Assembly: GCA_036723735.1 (NCBI GenBank)
Contig: DAIMGT010000069.1
Coordinates: 1-21,138, forward strand
Origin: UBA4656 sp002405525
GTDB taxonomy: Bacteria; Pseudomonadota; Gammaproteobacteria; Xanthomonadales; Ahniellaceae
Reading direction: 5' to 3'
Length of the DNA: 21,138 nucleotides
Shown: one piece after another, positions 8,932 to 16,835 of the stretch
Position numbering within the stretch: position 1 is the stretch's first letter
Layout: every line of letters starts with the position of its first letter
Notes under the pieces: model-generated
What the model saw: only the letters and a program-made list of their open reading frames with translations
What the model was told of the DNA's origin: nothing
Databases searched by the model: none
Translations under genes and position numbers: made by a program

Positions 8932-9916
8932 GTTCCGGCTCGGCGACGCGCCGCACCTGCCGGCGACGTCCAGCGTGCAGTGTGTGATGGCGCAGGTGCT
9001 GCTGGCACTGCTGCCGGGCATCGCGCTCACCGTCGGCTTCCAGGGGCCGGGCCTGTTCGTGCAGGCCGCGCTCGCCTGTGCGTTCGCGCTGGCTTTCGAA
9101 GCCCTGATGCTGCGCTGGCGCGGTCGGCCGCTGCGGCCCTTCCTGAGTGACCTCTCGGCACCGGTCTGCGCCGTGCTGTTCGCGCTGTGCCTGCCGCCCT
9201 GGGCACCGTGGTGGGTGGCCGCGGTGGGCATGTGCGCCGCCATCGTGTTCGCCAAGCATCTCTACGGTGGGCTCGGCTACAACCTGTTCAACCCGGCGAT
9301 GGTCGGCTATGTACTGGTTCTGGTCGCCTTCACACGCGAACTGTCCGCGTGGCCGGCTGGCGACGCGCCAGTGCCCTGGGACGCGCTGCTCTCCGGCGTG
9401 TTCGGCGGCACTGCGCCCTGGGACGCGCTGGCGCAGGCCACTCCACTGGACCACCTTCGCGACCAGCTCGGCCAGGGCCGCAACGTGGCTGAAGCGCTCG
9501 CCGGCCGCGACGACGGCGCTGCCTGGATCGCAATGGCCTGGCTCGCCGGCGGCCTTTGGCTGCTGCGCCGGCGCGTGATCCACTGGCACGTGCCGGCGGG
9601 CGTGCTGGCCGGCGTGCTGGCAGTGGCGCTGCCGCCGTGGCTTTACGATCCGGGCAGCCACGCCTCGCCACTGTTCCACCTCGCGCACGGGGCCGTAGCG
9701 CTGGGCGCCTTCTTCATCGCCACCGATCCGGTCAGCGGCGCAGCCACGCCGCGCGGCCGGCTGCTGTTCGGCTTCGGCGTCGGCGCGATCGCGGTGCTGG
9801 TGCGCACCTACGGCGCCTATCCCGACGGCGTGGCCTTCGGCGTGCTGCTGATGAATGCGGCCGCGCCCCTGCTCGACCGCTGGCTGAGGCCGCGGCCTTA
9901 CGGGCACCCGCCGTGA
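8921..9916 (+). CDS. rsxD: Rsx/Rnf complex subunit D (flavinylated membrane subunit)
   Basis: A 331-residue polytopic membrane protein. It has the RnfD/NqrB signatures SDLSAPVCAVLFALCLPPWAP, KHLYGGLGYNLFNPAMVGY, FIATDPVSGAATPRG and RTYGAYPDGVAFGVLLMNA. The expected covalent FMN site is in the loop DALAQATPLDHL, with Thr174 as the likely attachment residue. The usual small residues before Ala-Thr are A-Q here, so the motif is somewhat degenerate. Together with RsxA and RsxE it forms the ion-translocating membrane domain. The start overlaps rsxC by 11 bases, with GGAG in the rsxC end (8910-8913) as ribosome site. The stop overlaps the rsxG GTG. Confidence 0.95.
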   Translation: MPREFRLGDAPHLPATSSVQCVMAQVLLALLPGIALTVGFQGPGLFVQAALACAFALAFEALMLRWRGRPLRPFLSDLSAPVCAVLFALCLPPWAPWWVAAVGMCAAIVFAKHLYGGLGYNLFNPAMVGYVLVLVAFTRELSAWPAGDAPVPWDALLSGVFGGTAPWDALAQATPLDHLRDQLGQGRNVAEALAGRDDGAAWIAMAWLAGGLWLLRRRVIHWHVPAGVLAGVLAVALPPWLYDPGSHASPLFHLAHGAVALGAFFIATDPVSGAATPRGRLLFGFGVGAIAVLVRTYGAYPDGVAFGVLLMNAAAPLLDRWLRPRPYGHPP

Positions 9917-10614
9917 GCGAGGCCCTGCGCGCGAGCCTGCGCACCGCGCTGCGGCTGGCGGCCTTCACCGCCGGCACCGCGGCGCTACTGGCCGCGGTGC
10001 ATCTCGCCACCCGCGAACCGATCACCGCCGAGCAGCGCCGCGCCGACCGCGAGGCACTCGCCGCGCTGCTGCCGGAGTCGGGCTACGACAACGACCCGGT
10101 GGCCGACACGATCCTGTTGCGCGCACCGGACGGCTTCGGCGACGACCGTCCGCGGCCGGTGCGGCGCGCCACCCTGCACGGCGAGCCGGCGGCCGCCGTA
10201 CTCAGCGTGGTCGCGCCCGACGGCTATGGCGGGCCGATCGAACTCCTGCTCGGCGTGCGTGCCGACGGCACGGTGATCGGCGTGCGGGTGGTCGCGCACA
10301 ATGAAACCCCCGGCCTCGGCGATCCGATCGAGGATACGCGCAGCGACTGGATCCATCGCCTTGCAGGGCGCGCACTGGGCGACCCGCCGCCCGAACGCTG
10401 GGCCGTGCGGCGCGACGGCGGCGACTTCGACCAGTTCGCCGGTGCCACCATCACCCCGCGCGCGGTGATGGCGGCGGTTCGCAGGGCCTTGACGTGGTTC
10501 GGTGACAATAAGGACCGTGTGTTCGGCGAAGATGTTTCATCGTCGGCGAGGGCCTCGGGTGAGGCGGAGACTGTCGCCGCACTGCGGCGGCCTGGCGAAC
10601 GCCAGCGCGAGTAG
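9913..10614 (+). CDS. rsxG: Rsx/Rnf complex subunit G (periplasmic FMN subunit)
   Basis: A 233-residue protein with one N-terminal membrane anchor (LRLAAFTAGTAALLAAVHLA) and a periplasmic FMN-binding domain. Landmarks are GYGGPIELLLGVRADGTVIGVRVVAHNETPGLGD and the covalent FMN motif FDQFAGATITPRAV. Thr179 is the attachment residue; Ala replaces the common Ser in S-G-A-T. The start is a GTG at 9913 overlapping the rsxD stop (GTGA). The conserved domain ends at about ALTWFGDNKDRVF (residue about 204). The remaining 29 residues, Ser/Ala/Glu/Arg-rich, look like an extension into an intergenic-type sequence rather than conserved protein. rsxE follows after 42 bases, the only real gap in the cluster. 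Confidence 0.93.
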   Translation: MSEALRASLRTALRLAAFTAGTAALLAAVHLATREPITAEQRRADREALAALLPESGYDNDPVADTILLRAPDGFGDDRPRPVRRATLHGEPAAAVLSVVAPDGYGGPIELLLGVRADGTVIGVRVVAHNETPGLGDPIEDTRSDWIHRLAGRALGDPPPERWAVRRDGGDFDQFAGATITPRAVMAAVRRALTWFGDNKDRVFGEDVSSSARASGEAETVAALRRPGERQRE

Positions 10615-10656
10615 CGCCGGCCGGAACAGGGCCCAGCAAAGCGGGGAGGCGCGAGG

Positions 10657-11337
10657 GTGAACGACAGTGGGGCGCGCGAGATCGTTCGGGAGGGCCTGCG
10701 GTCGAACAACACGGGGCTGGTGGCGCTGCTCGGCCTGTGCCCGCTGCTCGCCGTGAGCAACAGCGCGATCAACGCACTGGGCCTCGGCGTCGCCACGGTG
10801 CTGGTGCTGACCCTGACCAACCTCGCCGTTTCCCTGCTGCGCCGCTTCGCCAGCGACGAGATGCGGATCCCGGCCTACATCGTGGTCATCGCCGCCACCG
10901 TCACCTGCGTCGAGCTCGCAATGAACGCCTGGCTGCACGAGATGTATCGCGTGCTGGGAATCTTCATCCCGCTGATCGTCACCAACTGCGCGGTGATGGG
11001 CCGCGCCGAGGCTTTCGCCGCGCGCAACACGCCGGGCCGCGCCGCGCTCGACGGCCTTGCCGTCGGCACCGGCTTCCTTGCAGTGCTGTTCGCCATCGGA
11101 TGCGTGCGCGAAGCGACCGGCCAGGGCACCCTGTTCGCCGGCGCAGCGCGCCTGCTCGGCGCGTGGGCGGCACCGCTGGAGACCACCCTCGTAGAGGACT
11201 ACCGAGGCTTCCTGCCGGCAACGCTGCCGCTCGGCGCCTTCATCGTGCTGGCGCTACTGATCGCCGTCAAGAACGCACTGGACGCGCGCGCAAGCGCCCG
11301 CGCGACCGCGCCACCGGCCGGCAAGCCCGCGGCATGA
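10657..11337 (+). CDS. rsxE: Rsx/Rnf complex subunit E
   Basis: A 226-residue membrane protein homologous to RsxA. Family signatures are LRSNNTGLVALLGLCPLLAVSNSAINALGLG near the N-terminus and MYRVLGIFIPLIVTNCAVMGRAEAFA, which holds the TNC cysteine expected to share a [2Fe-2S] cluster with RsxA, and later EDYRGFLPATLPLGAFIVLALLIA. About six membrane spans are visible. It has a GTG start at 10657 preceded by purine-rich GGGGAGG at 10643-10649. The Ala/Arg-rich C-terminus overlaps nth by four bases (ATGA). Confidence 0.95.
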   Translation: MNDSGAREIVREGLRSNNTGLVALLGLCPLLAVSNSAINALGLGVATVLVLTLTNLAVSLLRRFASDEMRIPAYIVVIAATVTCVELAMNAWLHEMYRVLGIFIPLIVTNCAVMGRAEAFAARNTPGRAALDGLAVGTGFLAVLFAIGCVREATGQGTLFAGAARLLGAWAAPLETTLVEDYRGFLPATLPLGAFIVLALLIAVKNALDARASARATAPPAGKPAA

Positions 11338-12017
11338 AGACTCTGCACCGGGCACGCAAGATGCGCGAGTCGCTGGCGTCGCGCCGCATCCGCTGCGGCG
11401 AGGTGCTGGGCCGCCTGCGCGAATTGAACCCCAGGCCCACCACCGAACTCGAGTACACCACGCCGTTCGAGCTGCTGGTCGCGGTGGTGCTGTCCGCCCA
11501 GGCCACCGACGTCGGGGTCAACAAGGCCACGCGCCGCCTGTTCCCGGTCGCCAACACGCCGGCCAGCATCGCCGCACTGGGCGAACACGGCCTGAAGCGC
11601 TACATCAACACCATCGGATTGTTCAACGCCAAGGCGAAGAACGTGATCGCCCTGTGTCGGCAACTCCTGGAACTGCACGGCGGCGCCGTTCCGCGCGGGC
11701 GTGAGGCGCTGGAGGCCCTGCCCGGCGTCGGCCGCAAGACGGCCAACGTGGTGCTCAACACCGCCTTCGGCGAACCGACGGTCGCAGTCGACACGCACAT
11801 TTTCCGGGTCGCGCGGCGCCTCGGCCTGTCGCGCGGCCGCACGCCGCTGGCGGTCGAACAGGACCTGCTGAAGACCGTACCGGACACCTTCCTTCGAGAC
11901 GCCCACCACTGGCTGATCCTGCACGGACGCTACACCTGCAAGGCACGGCGCCCCGACTGCCCCCACTGCCCACTCAAGGATCTCTGTCCTTACCGGCAGA
12001 AGAGTCGTGATGCCTGA
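11334..12017 (+). CDS. nth: Endonuclease III (DNA glycosylase/AP lyase)
   Basis: A 227-residue base-excision-repair enzyme removing oxidised pyrimidines and cleaving abasic sites. It contains the helix-hairpin-helix LPGVGRKTANVVLNTAFG with catalytic Lys135, and VAVDTHIFRVARRLGL with catalytic Asp153, the same 18-residue spacing as K120 and D138 in E. coli. The C-terminal [4Fe-4S] loop is complete: C202-x6-C209-x2-C212-x5-C218. It is slightly longer than E. coli Nth (211) at the N-terminus; a second in-frame ATG at residue 10 (MRESLAS) is possible. The ATG at 11334 overlaps the rsxE stop, the familiar rsxE-nth coupling. The gene ends three bases from the convergent phoU stop. Confidence 0.96.
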   Translation: MKTLHRARKMRESLASRRIRCGEVLGRLRELNPRPTTELEYTTPFELLVAVVLSAQATDVGVNKATRRLFPVANTPASIAALGEHGLKRYINTIGLFNAKAKNVIALCRQLLELHGGAVPRGREALEALPGVGRKTANVVLNTAFGEPTVAVDTHIFRVARRLGLSRGRTPLAVEQDLLKTVPDTFLRDAHHWLILHGRYTCKARRPDCPHCPLKDLCPYRQKSRDA

Positions 12018-12020
12018 GCG

Positions 12021-12731
12021 TCAGCGCTGCAGCGTTTCGCGCTCGATCTGGTCGAGCGTGGCGTGGCGAACGTCGGTACCCTTGATGATGTAGATCAGGT
12101 GTTCGGCGAGGTTGCCCGAGTGGTCGGCGACGCGGTCGATGGATTTGTTGATCGCCATCATGTCGAGCAGGACCGCGACCTGGCCCGGGGTCTCGCCCAT
12201 CCTCTTGACCAGGCCGCGGGAAATCGCGGCAACCTGCTGGCCCACCGACTGGGCGCTCCGGATCACCGAGATGGCAGCGTCCAGTTCGCCGCGCACGAAG
12301 GCGTTGAGGGCGTCGCGCAGCAGGGCACGCGCGGCGTCGGCGGATCGATGGGTGTCCTCAAGCCAACGCGCGTCGGCCTCGCTGCTGGAGCGGACCGCGG
12401 CCGACAGGCGGGCGATCTTGCGCGCCTTGTCGCCGATGCGTTCGAGGTCGGTGGTCATCTTGCTCACGCCCAGCACCATCCGCAGGTCGCTGGCCGCGGG
12501 TTGGCGCTTGGCGATCACGTGGGCGCAGTCGTCGTCGATCTCGACCTCCAGTTCGTTCACCCGGCGATCGTTGGAAACCACTTGCTCGGCGAGATCGCTG
12601 CGACCCGACGACAATGCTTCGACCGCGAACCGGAACTGCTCCTCGACCACGCCCCCCATCTCCACCACCCGCGAGCGCAGGGCGGCCAGATCGGCATCGT
12701 ATTGCTTGCTGATGTGTTCGCTGGTGTTCAT
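12021..12731 (-). CDS. phoU: Phosphate signalling regulator PhoU
   Basis: A 236-residue cytosolic all-helical protein with two PhoU repeats. Each carries a metal-binding-type E/D-rich helix: VNELEVEIDDDCAHVIAKRQP with DLERIGDKARKIARL in the first repeat, and DRVADHSGNLAEHLIYIIKG in the second. PhoU links the Pst transporter to the PhoR/PhoB two-component system, holding PhoR inactive when phosphate is ample. It is the last gene of pstSCAB-phoU, 19 bases after pstB. The ATG at 12731 is preceded by GGAGGA on the coding strand. No separate promoter is seen, so expression probably depends on the pstS promoter. phoB/phoR are not in the window. Confidence 0.95.
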   Translation of the reverse strand: MNTSEHISKQYDADLAALRSRVVEMGGVVEEQFRFAVEALSSGRSDLAEQVVSNDRRVNELEVEIDDDCAHVIAKRQPAASDLRMVLGVSKMTTDLERIGDKARKIARLSAAVRSSSEADARWLEDTHRSADAARALLRDALNAFVRGELDAAISVIRSAQSVGQQVAAISRGLVKRMGETPGQVAVLLDMMAINKSIDRVADHSGNLAEHLIYIIKGTDVRHATLDQIERETLQR

Positions 12732-12750
12732 GGCGTCCTCCTGCGGGCGC

Positions 12751-13548
12751 TCAGCCGAAGCGGCCGGTGATGTAGTCCTCGGTCTGCTTGTTCTTCGGGC
12801 GGAAAAAGAGATCGTCCGTCCAGCCGAACTCGATCAGATCACCGAGGTACATATAGGCGGTGAAGTCGGAAACCCGCGCTGCCTGCTGCATGTTGTGGGT
12901 CACGATGAGGATCGTCACCTTGTCCTTCAACTGGTGGATCAGCTCCTCGATGCTGGCGGTGGCGATCGGGTCCAGCGCCGACGTGGGCTCGTCGAACAGC
13001 AGCATCTCCGGCTCGGCAGCCAGTGCACGGGCGATGCAAAGGCGCTGCTGCTGGCCACCGGACAGGTTGTTCGCCTGATCATCAAGCCGGTCCTTGACCT
13101 CATTCCAGAGCGCCGCGCCTTTCAACGCCTCTTCGACCTTGTCGAGCAGCACCGAACGCTGCTTGACCCCGCGCACCCGAAGTCCATAGGCGACGTTCTC
13201 GAAGATCGACTTCGGAAACGGGTTGGGCTTCTGGAACACCATCGCCAGCCGCATGCGAACCTCGATCGGATCGACGTCGCCGCCGAGCAGGTTGAGGTCG
13301 TCCGGGAAAAAGCGGATCTCGCCCTGGTAACGGTTGCCCGGGTAGAGGTCATGCATACGGTTGAAGCAGCGCAGAAAAGTGCTCTTGCCGCAGCCGGACG
13401 GACCAATCAGCGCGGTCACGCGCCGGTCGTAGACGGGCAGCGTGATGTTCCTCAGCGCCTGCTTGGCGCCGTAGAAGAAATTCAACATGCGCGCCTCTGC
13501 CTTCTTGGGCAGGGTGGCGAGGTCGGGTTTGGGGGCCTTCGATGCCAT
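12751..13548 (-). CDS. pstB: Phosphate ABC transporter ATP-binding protein
   Basis: A 265-residue ATPase powering phosphate import. Walker A is GPSGCGKSTFLRCFNRMHDL, the Q-loop is MVFQKPNPFPKSIFENVAYG, the signature is LSGGQQQRLCIARALA, Walker B is MLLFDEPTSALDP, and the switch is IVTHNMQQAARVSDF. The NRM-x-DL and KPNPFP segments are specific to PstB among ABC ATPases. The N-terminal 20 residues (KAPKPDLATLPKK) are a variable leader. It lies between pstA (31-base gap) and phoU. Confidence 0.97.
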   Translation of the reverse strand: MASKAPKPDLATLPKKAEARMLNFFYGAKQALRNITLPVYDRRVTALIGPSGCGKSTFLRCFNRMHDLYPGNRYQGEIRFFPDDLNLLGGDVDPIEVRMRLAMVFQKPNPFPKSIFENVAYGLRVRGVKQRSVLLDKVEEALKGAALWNEVKDRLDDQANNLSGGQQQRLCIARALAAEPEMLLFDEPTSALDPIATASIEELIHQLKDKVTILIVTHNMQQAARVSDFTAYMYLGDLIEFGWTDDLFFRPKNKQTEDYITGRFG

Positions 13549-13579
13549 GTTGTCTACCGTCTTCGGGGCACGGGTGGCG

Positions 13580-14515
13580 CTACCACTTGAGGTTGCGGCG
13601 CAGTCGGAAGCGCAGCCAGATCGCCAGCGCGTTCATCGCCAGCGTCATCAGAACCAGCACCAGCGCGGCGGCCGATGCGTTCTGCTGGAACGCAGTCTCG
13701 GGACGCGAGGTCCAGTTGAAGATCTGGATCGGCATCGCCGTGAACGGCGACATCAGCCAGTCGAGGGATACGAAGGGCGCCGTGGCCGTGACCGGAGACG
13801 GCGGCAGGAAGGCAATGAAGGTCACGGCGCCGATGGTGACGATGGGCGCCGTCTCGCCGATCGCCCGCGACAGACCGATGATCACGCCGGTGAGGATGCC
13901 GGGCATGGAGTACGGCAGAACATGGTGGCGAACCATCTGCCACCGCGTGGCGCCGAGCGCGTAGGCTGCCTCGCGGATCATGCCCGGAACGGCGCGGATT
14001 GCCTCGCGGGTGGAGACGATCACCACCGGCAGGATCAGCAGGCCCAGGGTAAGGCCGGCGGTCAGCACCGACGCGCCGAGCCCGAACGCATGCACGAACA
14101 TGCCCAGCGCCAACAGGCCGTAGACGATCGACGGCACCCCTGCGAGATTGTTGATGTTGATCTCGATCAGCGCGGTGAGCTTGTTGCTCGGCGCGTATTC
14201 CTCGAGGTAAAGGCCGGACGCCACGCCCACCGGCACCGCCACCGCCGCGGTCACCACCATCACCACCAGGGTGCCGACCCAGGCGGCGAGGATGCCGGCC
14301 TGCTCGGCGCGCCGCGAGGCGAAGTTGGTGAAGAACTCCGACGACAGGCGCGCCGAACCGTCGAGCACCATGTCGACGAACAGCGCGACGAAGGTGGCCA
14401 AGCACAGCGCCAGCGCGGCAAGACCGAGGCCGGCGAAGGCGAGGTCGCGCCGTTTCTGCCGGGCGATGGTGTCTCGTGCGGCAGCGAGGTCGAAACCGGG
14501 GTCGGCGCCAGCCAT
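13580..14515 (-). CDS. pstA: Phosphate ABC transporter permease PstA
   Basis: A 311-residue inner-membrane permease of about six spans. The ABC-permease coupling (EAA) loop is visible as AYALGATRWQMVRHHVLPYS followed by MPGILTGVIIGLSRAIGETAP. Other PstA hallmarks are NLAGVPSIVYGLLALG and the N-terminal anchor after the DTIARQKRRDLAFAGLGL region. It pairs with PstC to form the channel. The ATG at 14515 is one base from the pstC stop, so the two are translationally coupled. Confidence 0.95.
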   Translation of the reverse strand: MAGADPGFDLAAARDTIARQKRRDLAFAGLGLAALALCLATFVALFVDMVLDGSARLSSEFFTNFASRRAEQAGILAAWVGTLVVMVVTAAVAVPVGVASGLYLEEYAPSNKLTALIEININNLAGVPSIVYGLLALGMFVHAFGLGASVLTAGLTLGLLILPVVIVSTREAIRAVPGMIREAAYALGATRWQMVRHHVLPYSMPGILTGVIIGLSRAIGETAPIVTIGAVTFIAFLPPSPVTATAPFVSLDWLMSPFTAMPIQIFNWTSRPETAFQQNASAAALVLVLMTLAMNALAIWLRFRLRRNLKW

Positions 14516-14516
14516 C

Positions 14517-15455
14517 TCAGTACACCTCGCGGAAGCGGCGCTTGAGCCAGAAGCCGGCCAGGTTGAACACCAGGGTAACCAGGAACAGGGTCAGGCCGGC
14601 CGCGAAGATGGTCTGGTAGCCGATGCTGCCCACCGGCAGGTCGCCCTTGGCCACCTGCACGATGTAGGCGGTGATGGTGGCCGCCGGCTGGGTCGGGTCG
14701 AGCGTGAGGTTGGGCTGCATTCCCGCGGCCACCGCCACGATCATGGTCTCTCCCACCGCGCGCGAGATGCCCAGGATGTAGGCTGCGGCGATCCCGGAGA
14801 ACGCCGCGGGTACCACCACTCGCAGCGCGGTCTGCAGGCGTGTGGCGCCCATCGCGTACGAGCCTTCGCGCAGCGACATGGGCACCGCGCGCATCGCATC
14901 TTCGCTGATCGAAGAGATGTAGGGCACGATCATGATGCCCATCACCAGGCCCGCCGAGAGCACGTTGAAGCCCGGCAATCCGGGAATCAGCGCCTGCAGG
15001 ATCGGGGTCAGGAAGAACAGCGCGAAGTAGCCATAAATGATTGTGGGAACGCCGGCCAGCAGTTCCAGCACCGGCTTCCAGATCTCGCGCACGCGCTCGG
15101 CGGCGAACTCCGAGAGGTAGATCGCGATGACCGTTCCCAGCGGGATCGCGACCGCGAGCGCGATGGCCGACGACACCAGAGTGCCGGTGAGCAGCACCAC
15201 GATGCCGAAGTGGGCATCGGAGAACAGCGGCGTCCATTGGGTGTCGGTGAGGAAATCCCACACCGGCACGCGACCGAAGAAGGACAGCGACTCCTTGACC
15301 AGGATGAAGACGATCCCGACCGTGGTCGCCACCGCGACCAGGGCCGCCGCGAGCAGCACGAACTCGATCACGCGCTCGCCGACATGACGTCGCGTGCTGT
15401 AGGCGAGTCGACCCGCAACCACCTGACCAGTGCCCACTGGTTGGACTGCCGCCAT
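14517..15455 (-). CDS. pstC: Phosphate ABC transporter permease PstC
   Basis: A 312-residue inner-membrane permease. Features are a first span near VIEFVLLAAALVAVATTVGI, then ELLAGVPTIIYGYFALFFLTP, the EAA loop SYAMGATRLQTALRVVVPAA and GISRAVGETMIVAVAAG. The start was set at the ATG at 15455 because a strong GGAGG (15463-15467, - strand) sits seven bases upstream. A GTG at 15494 in frame would add 13 residues without a comparable ribosome site and nearly abut the pstS stop. Length compares with E. coli PstC (319). There are 47 bases between pstS and pstC. Confidence 0.94.
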   Translation of the reverse strand: MAAVQPVGTGQVVAGRLAYSTRRHVGERVIEFVLLAAALVAVATTVGIVFILVKESLSFFGRVPVWDFLTDTQWTPLFSDAHFGIVVLLTGTLVSSAIALAVAIPLGTVIAIYLSEFAAERVREIWKPVLELLAGVPTIIYGYFALFFLTPILQALIPGLPGFNVLSAGLVMGIMIVPYISSISEDAMRAVPMSLREGSYAMGATRLQTALRVVVPAAFSGIAAAYILGISRAVGETMIVAVAAGMQPNLTLDPTQPAATITAYIVQVAKGDLPVGSIGYQTIFAAGLTLFLVTLVFNLAGFWLKRRFREVY

Positions 15456-15502
15456 GCCCCGTCCTCCGACCGCCACCGCCGCAGCAGTCTGCACCGGTTC
15501 CG

Positions 15503-16546
15503 TTACAACGCGGCTTCGCGGGCGAGCAGCTCTTCGATCGTGATCGCGGTCGCAGGCTCGCCCTTGAACACCGTCCCCATCTTGCCGTCCTGCAGGTGGC
15601 CCCGGATCGTCGCGTAGGCCCCGTCGGGCAGCGGCACGTAGTCCACCTCGCGGGCGAGCACGGCGGCGTTGTCGAGGTAGAACGCCATGAACGCCTTCAC
15701 GTCGGGGCGCAACCAGGCCTTTTCGGACACATAGACGAACATCGGCCGGGACAGCGGCATGTAGGTGCCGTCGATCACCGTCTCCGGCGTCGGCTTGACC
15801 GGCGCGCCGTCTTCAGTGCGCTGGATCGCCAGCGACTTCAGCTTGCCACGGTTCTCGTAATAGTACGCGAAGCCGAAGTAGCCGATCGCATTGACGTCGC
15901 TGGAAATGCCCTGCACCAGTACGTTGTCGTCCTCGGACGCGGTGTAGTCACCACGGCTGGACTTGGCCTTGCCGACCACCGCCTCCGTGAAGTAATCGAA
16001 GGTTCCCGAATCGGCGCCCGCGCCGTAGAGCTTGAGTTCGGCGTCGGGGAAGGCCGGGTTGACCTGGTTCCAGCGCGTGATCGTTCCCTGCGCCTCCGGA
16101 GCCCACATCTTCTTCAAATCCTCGATCGAGATGCTGTCGACCGGATTGGCCGGGTTCACCACGACGGTCAGCGCGTCGTAGGCGATCGGCAGCTCGAAGT
16201 ACCTGATGCCGGCGGCGGCGCAGACGTCCATCTCGGCGCGCTGGATCGGGCGCGAGGCATTCGCGATGTCGAGTTCGCCGCGGCAGAACTTCTTGAAGCC
16301 ACCACCGGTGCCGGATACGCCGACCGTCACCTTGACCTTGCCCTGGTTCTGGATCTGGAACTCCTCGGCCACCGCCTCGGTGATCGGGTACACGGTGCTC
16401 GAGCCGTCGATCTGCACCACGCCACCGGCCTCCGGCTGCGCGGCGGGAGCGCCCGGCGCGGCCGGCTGGGAACCCTGCTGCCCGCAAGCCGCGAGACCGA
16501 GCGTGGCGAGGGCGAGGGCGAGGACGAACGGAAGCGACGGGCGCAT
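15503..16546 (-). CDS. pstS: Phosphate-binding lipoprotein PstS
   Basis: A 347-residue periplasmic phosphate-binding protein. The N-terminus MRPSLPFVLALALATLGLAAC is a lipoprotein signal peptide, with lipobox LAAC and lipidated Cys21, followed by a Pro/Ala/Gln-rich linker. Phosphate-contact segments are DGSSTVYPITEAVAEEF, SGTGGGFKKFCRGELDIANASRP and GADSGTFDYFTEA. Two further cysteines (KKFC and MDVC) may form a disulfide. The start is the ATG at 16546, with GGAGAG four bases upstream. A longer frame back to 16612 overlaps the Pho box and is rejected. First gene of pstSCAB-phoU, directly behind a putative PhoB-dependent promoter. Confidence 0.96.
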   Translation of the reverse strand: MRPSLPFVLALALATLGLAACGQQGSQPAAPGAPAAQPEAGGVVQIDGSSTVYPITEAVAEEFQIQNQGKVKVTVGVSGTGGGFKKFCRGELDIANASRPIQRAEMDVCAAAGIRYFELPIAYDALTVVVNPANPVDSISIEDLKKMWAPEAQGTITRWNQVNPAFPDAELKLYGAGADSGTFDYFTEAVVGKAKSSRGDYTASEDDNVLVQGISSDVNAIGYFGFAYYYENRGKLKSLAIQRTEDGAPVKPTPETVIDGTYMPLSRPMFVYVSEKAWLRPDVKAFMAFYLDNAAVLAREVDYVPLPDGAYATIRGHLQDGKMGTVFKGEPATAITIEELLAREAAL

Positions 16547-16585
16547 GGTTCTCTCCAGACGCGCAGGATGCGCGAGACGTGCCGC

Positions 16586-16619
16586 ATTATGTGACCGCAA
16601 GATTTCATCCATGTTACAG
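16586..16619 (-). promoter_or_regulatory. Pho box and -10 of the pstS promoter
   Basis: Reading the - strand from 16619, CTGTAACatggATGAAAT (16602-16619) has two 7-base half-sites 11 bases apart, as in the PhoB consensus CTGTCAT-N4-CTGTCAT. A third half-site, CGGTCAC, follows at another 11-base step (16591-16597). CATAAT (16586-16591) lies 10 bases beyond the second half-site, the spacing expected for a PhoB-activated -10. This predicts a start near 16579 and a leader of about 33 bases before the pstS ATG. The second half-site is a poor match. Confidence 0.65.
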
Positions 16620-16771
16620 CGCCTGCGACACTGGTGTCGCCGCGCGGAAGTCGCGGCTGATCAGGGACTTGTGCCAGCATCCCGAGCCGATCTTGGGGCA
16701 ACCGACCGGGTCGCTCCTGCGTGTCGGGCGCGCGGGGATCCGGGGCGGAAGGAGGCGGGCTTCGCGGCGGA

Positions 16772-16789
16772 ATGTCATCTAAGTGTCAC
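16772..16789 (+). promoter_or_regulatory. Pho box of the porin promoter
   Basis: ATGTCATctaaGTGTCAC is two half-sites matching CTGTCAT at six and five of seven positions, 11 bases apart, facing the porin gene 47 bases downstream. A -10 would be expected near 16800, where only AAAACA/AACACT is present, so the core promoter is weak by sequence, as is usual for activator-dependent Pho promoters. It is separate from the opposing pstS site, about 150 bases away. Confidence 0.72.
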
Positions 16790-16835
16790 TTTTCTGCAAA
16801 ACACTGGTCGCCTTTCCGTCATCCAGGAGTGTGCC

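Noticed and set aside
16547..16612. Extended pstS start at 16612
   Set aside because: It would add 22 residues before a perfect lipoprotein signal peptide and run through the proposed promoter; ATG 16546 has its own ribosome site.
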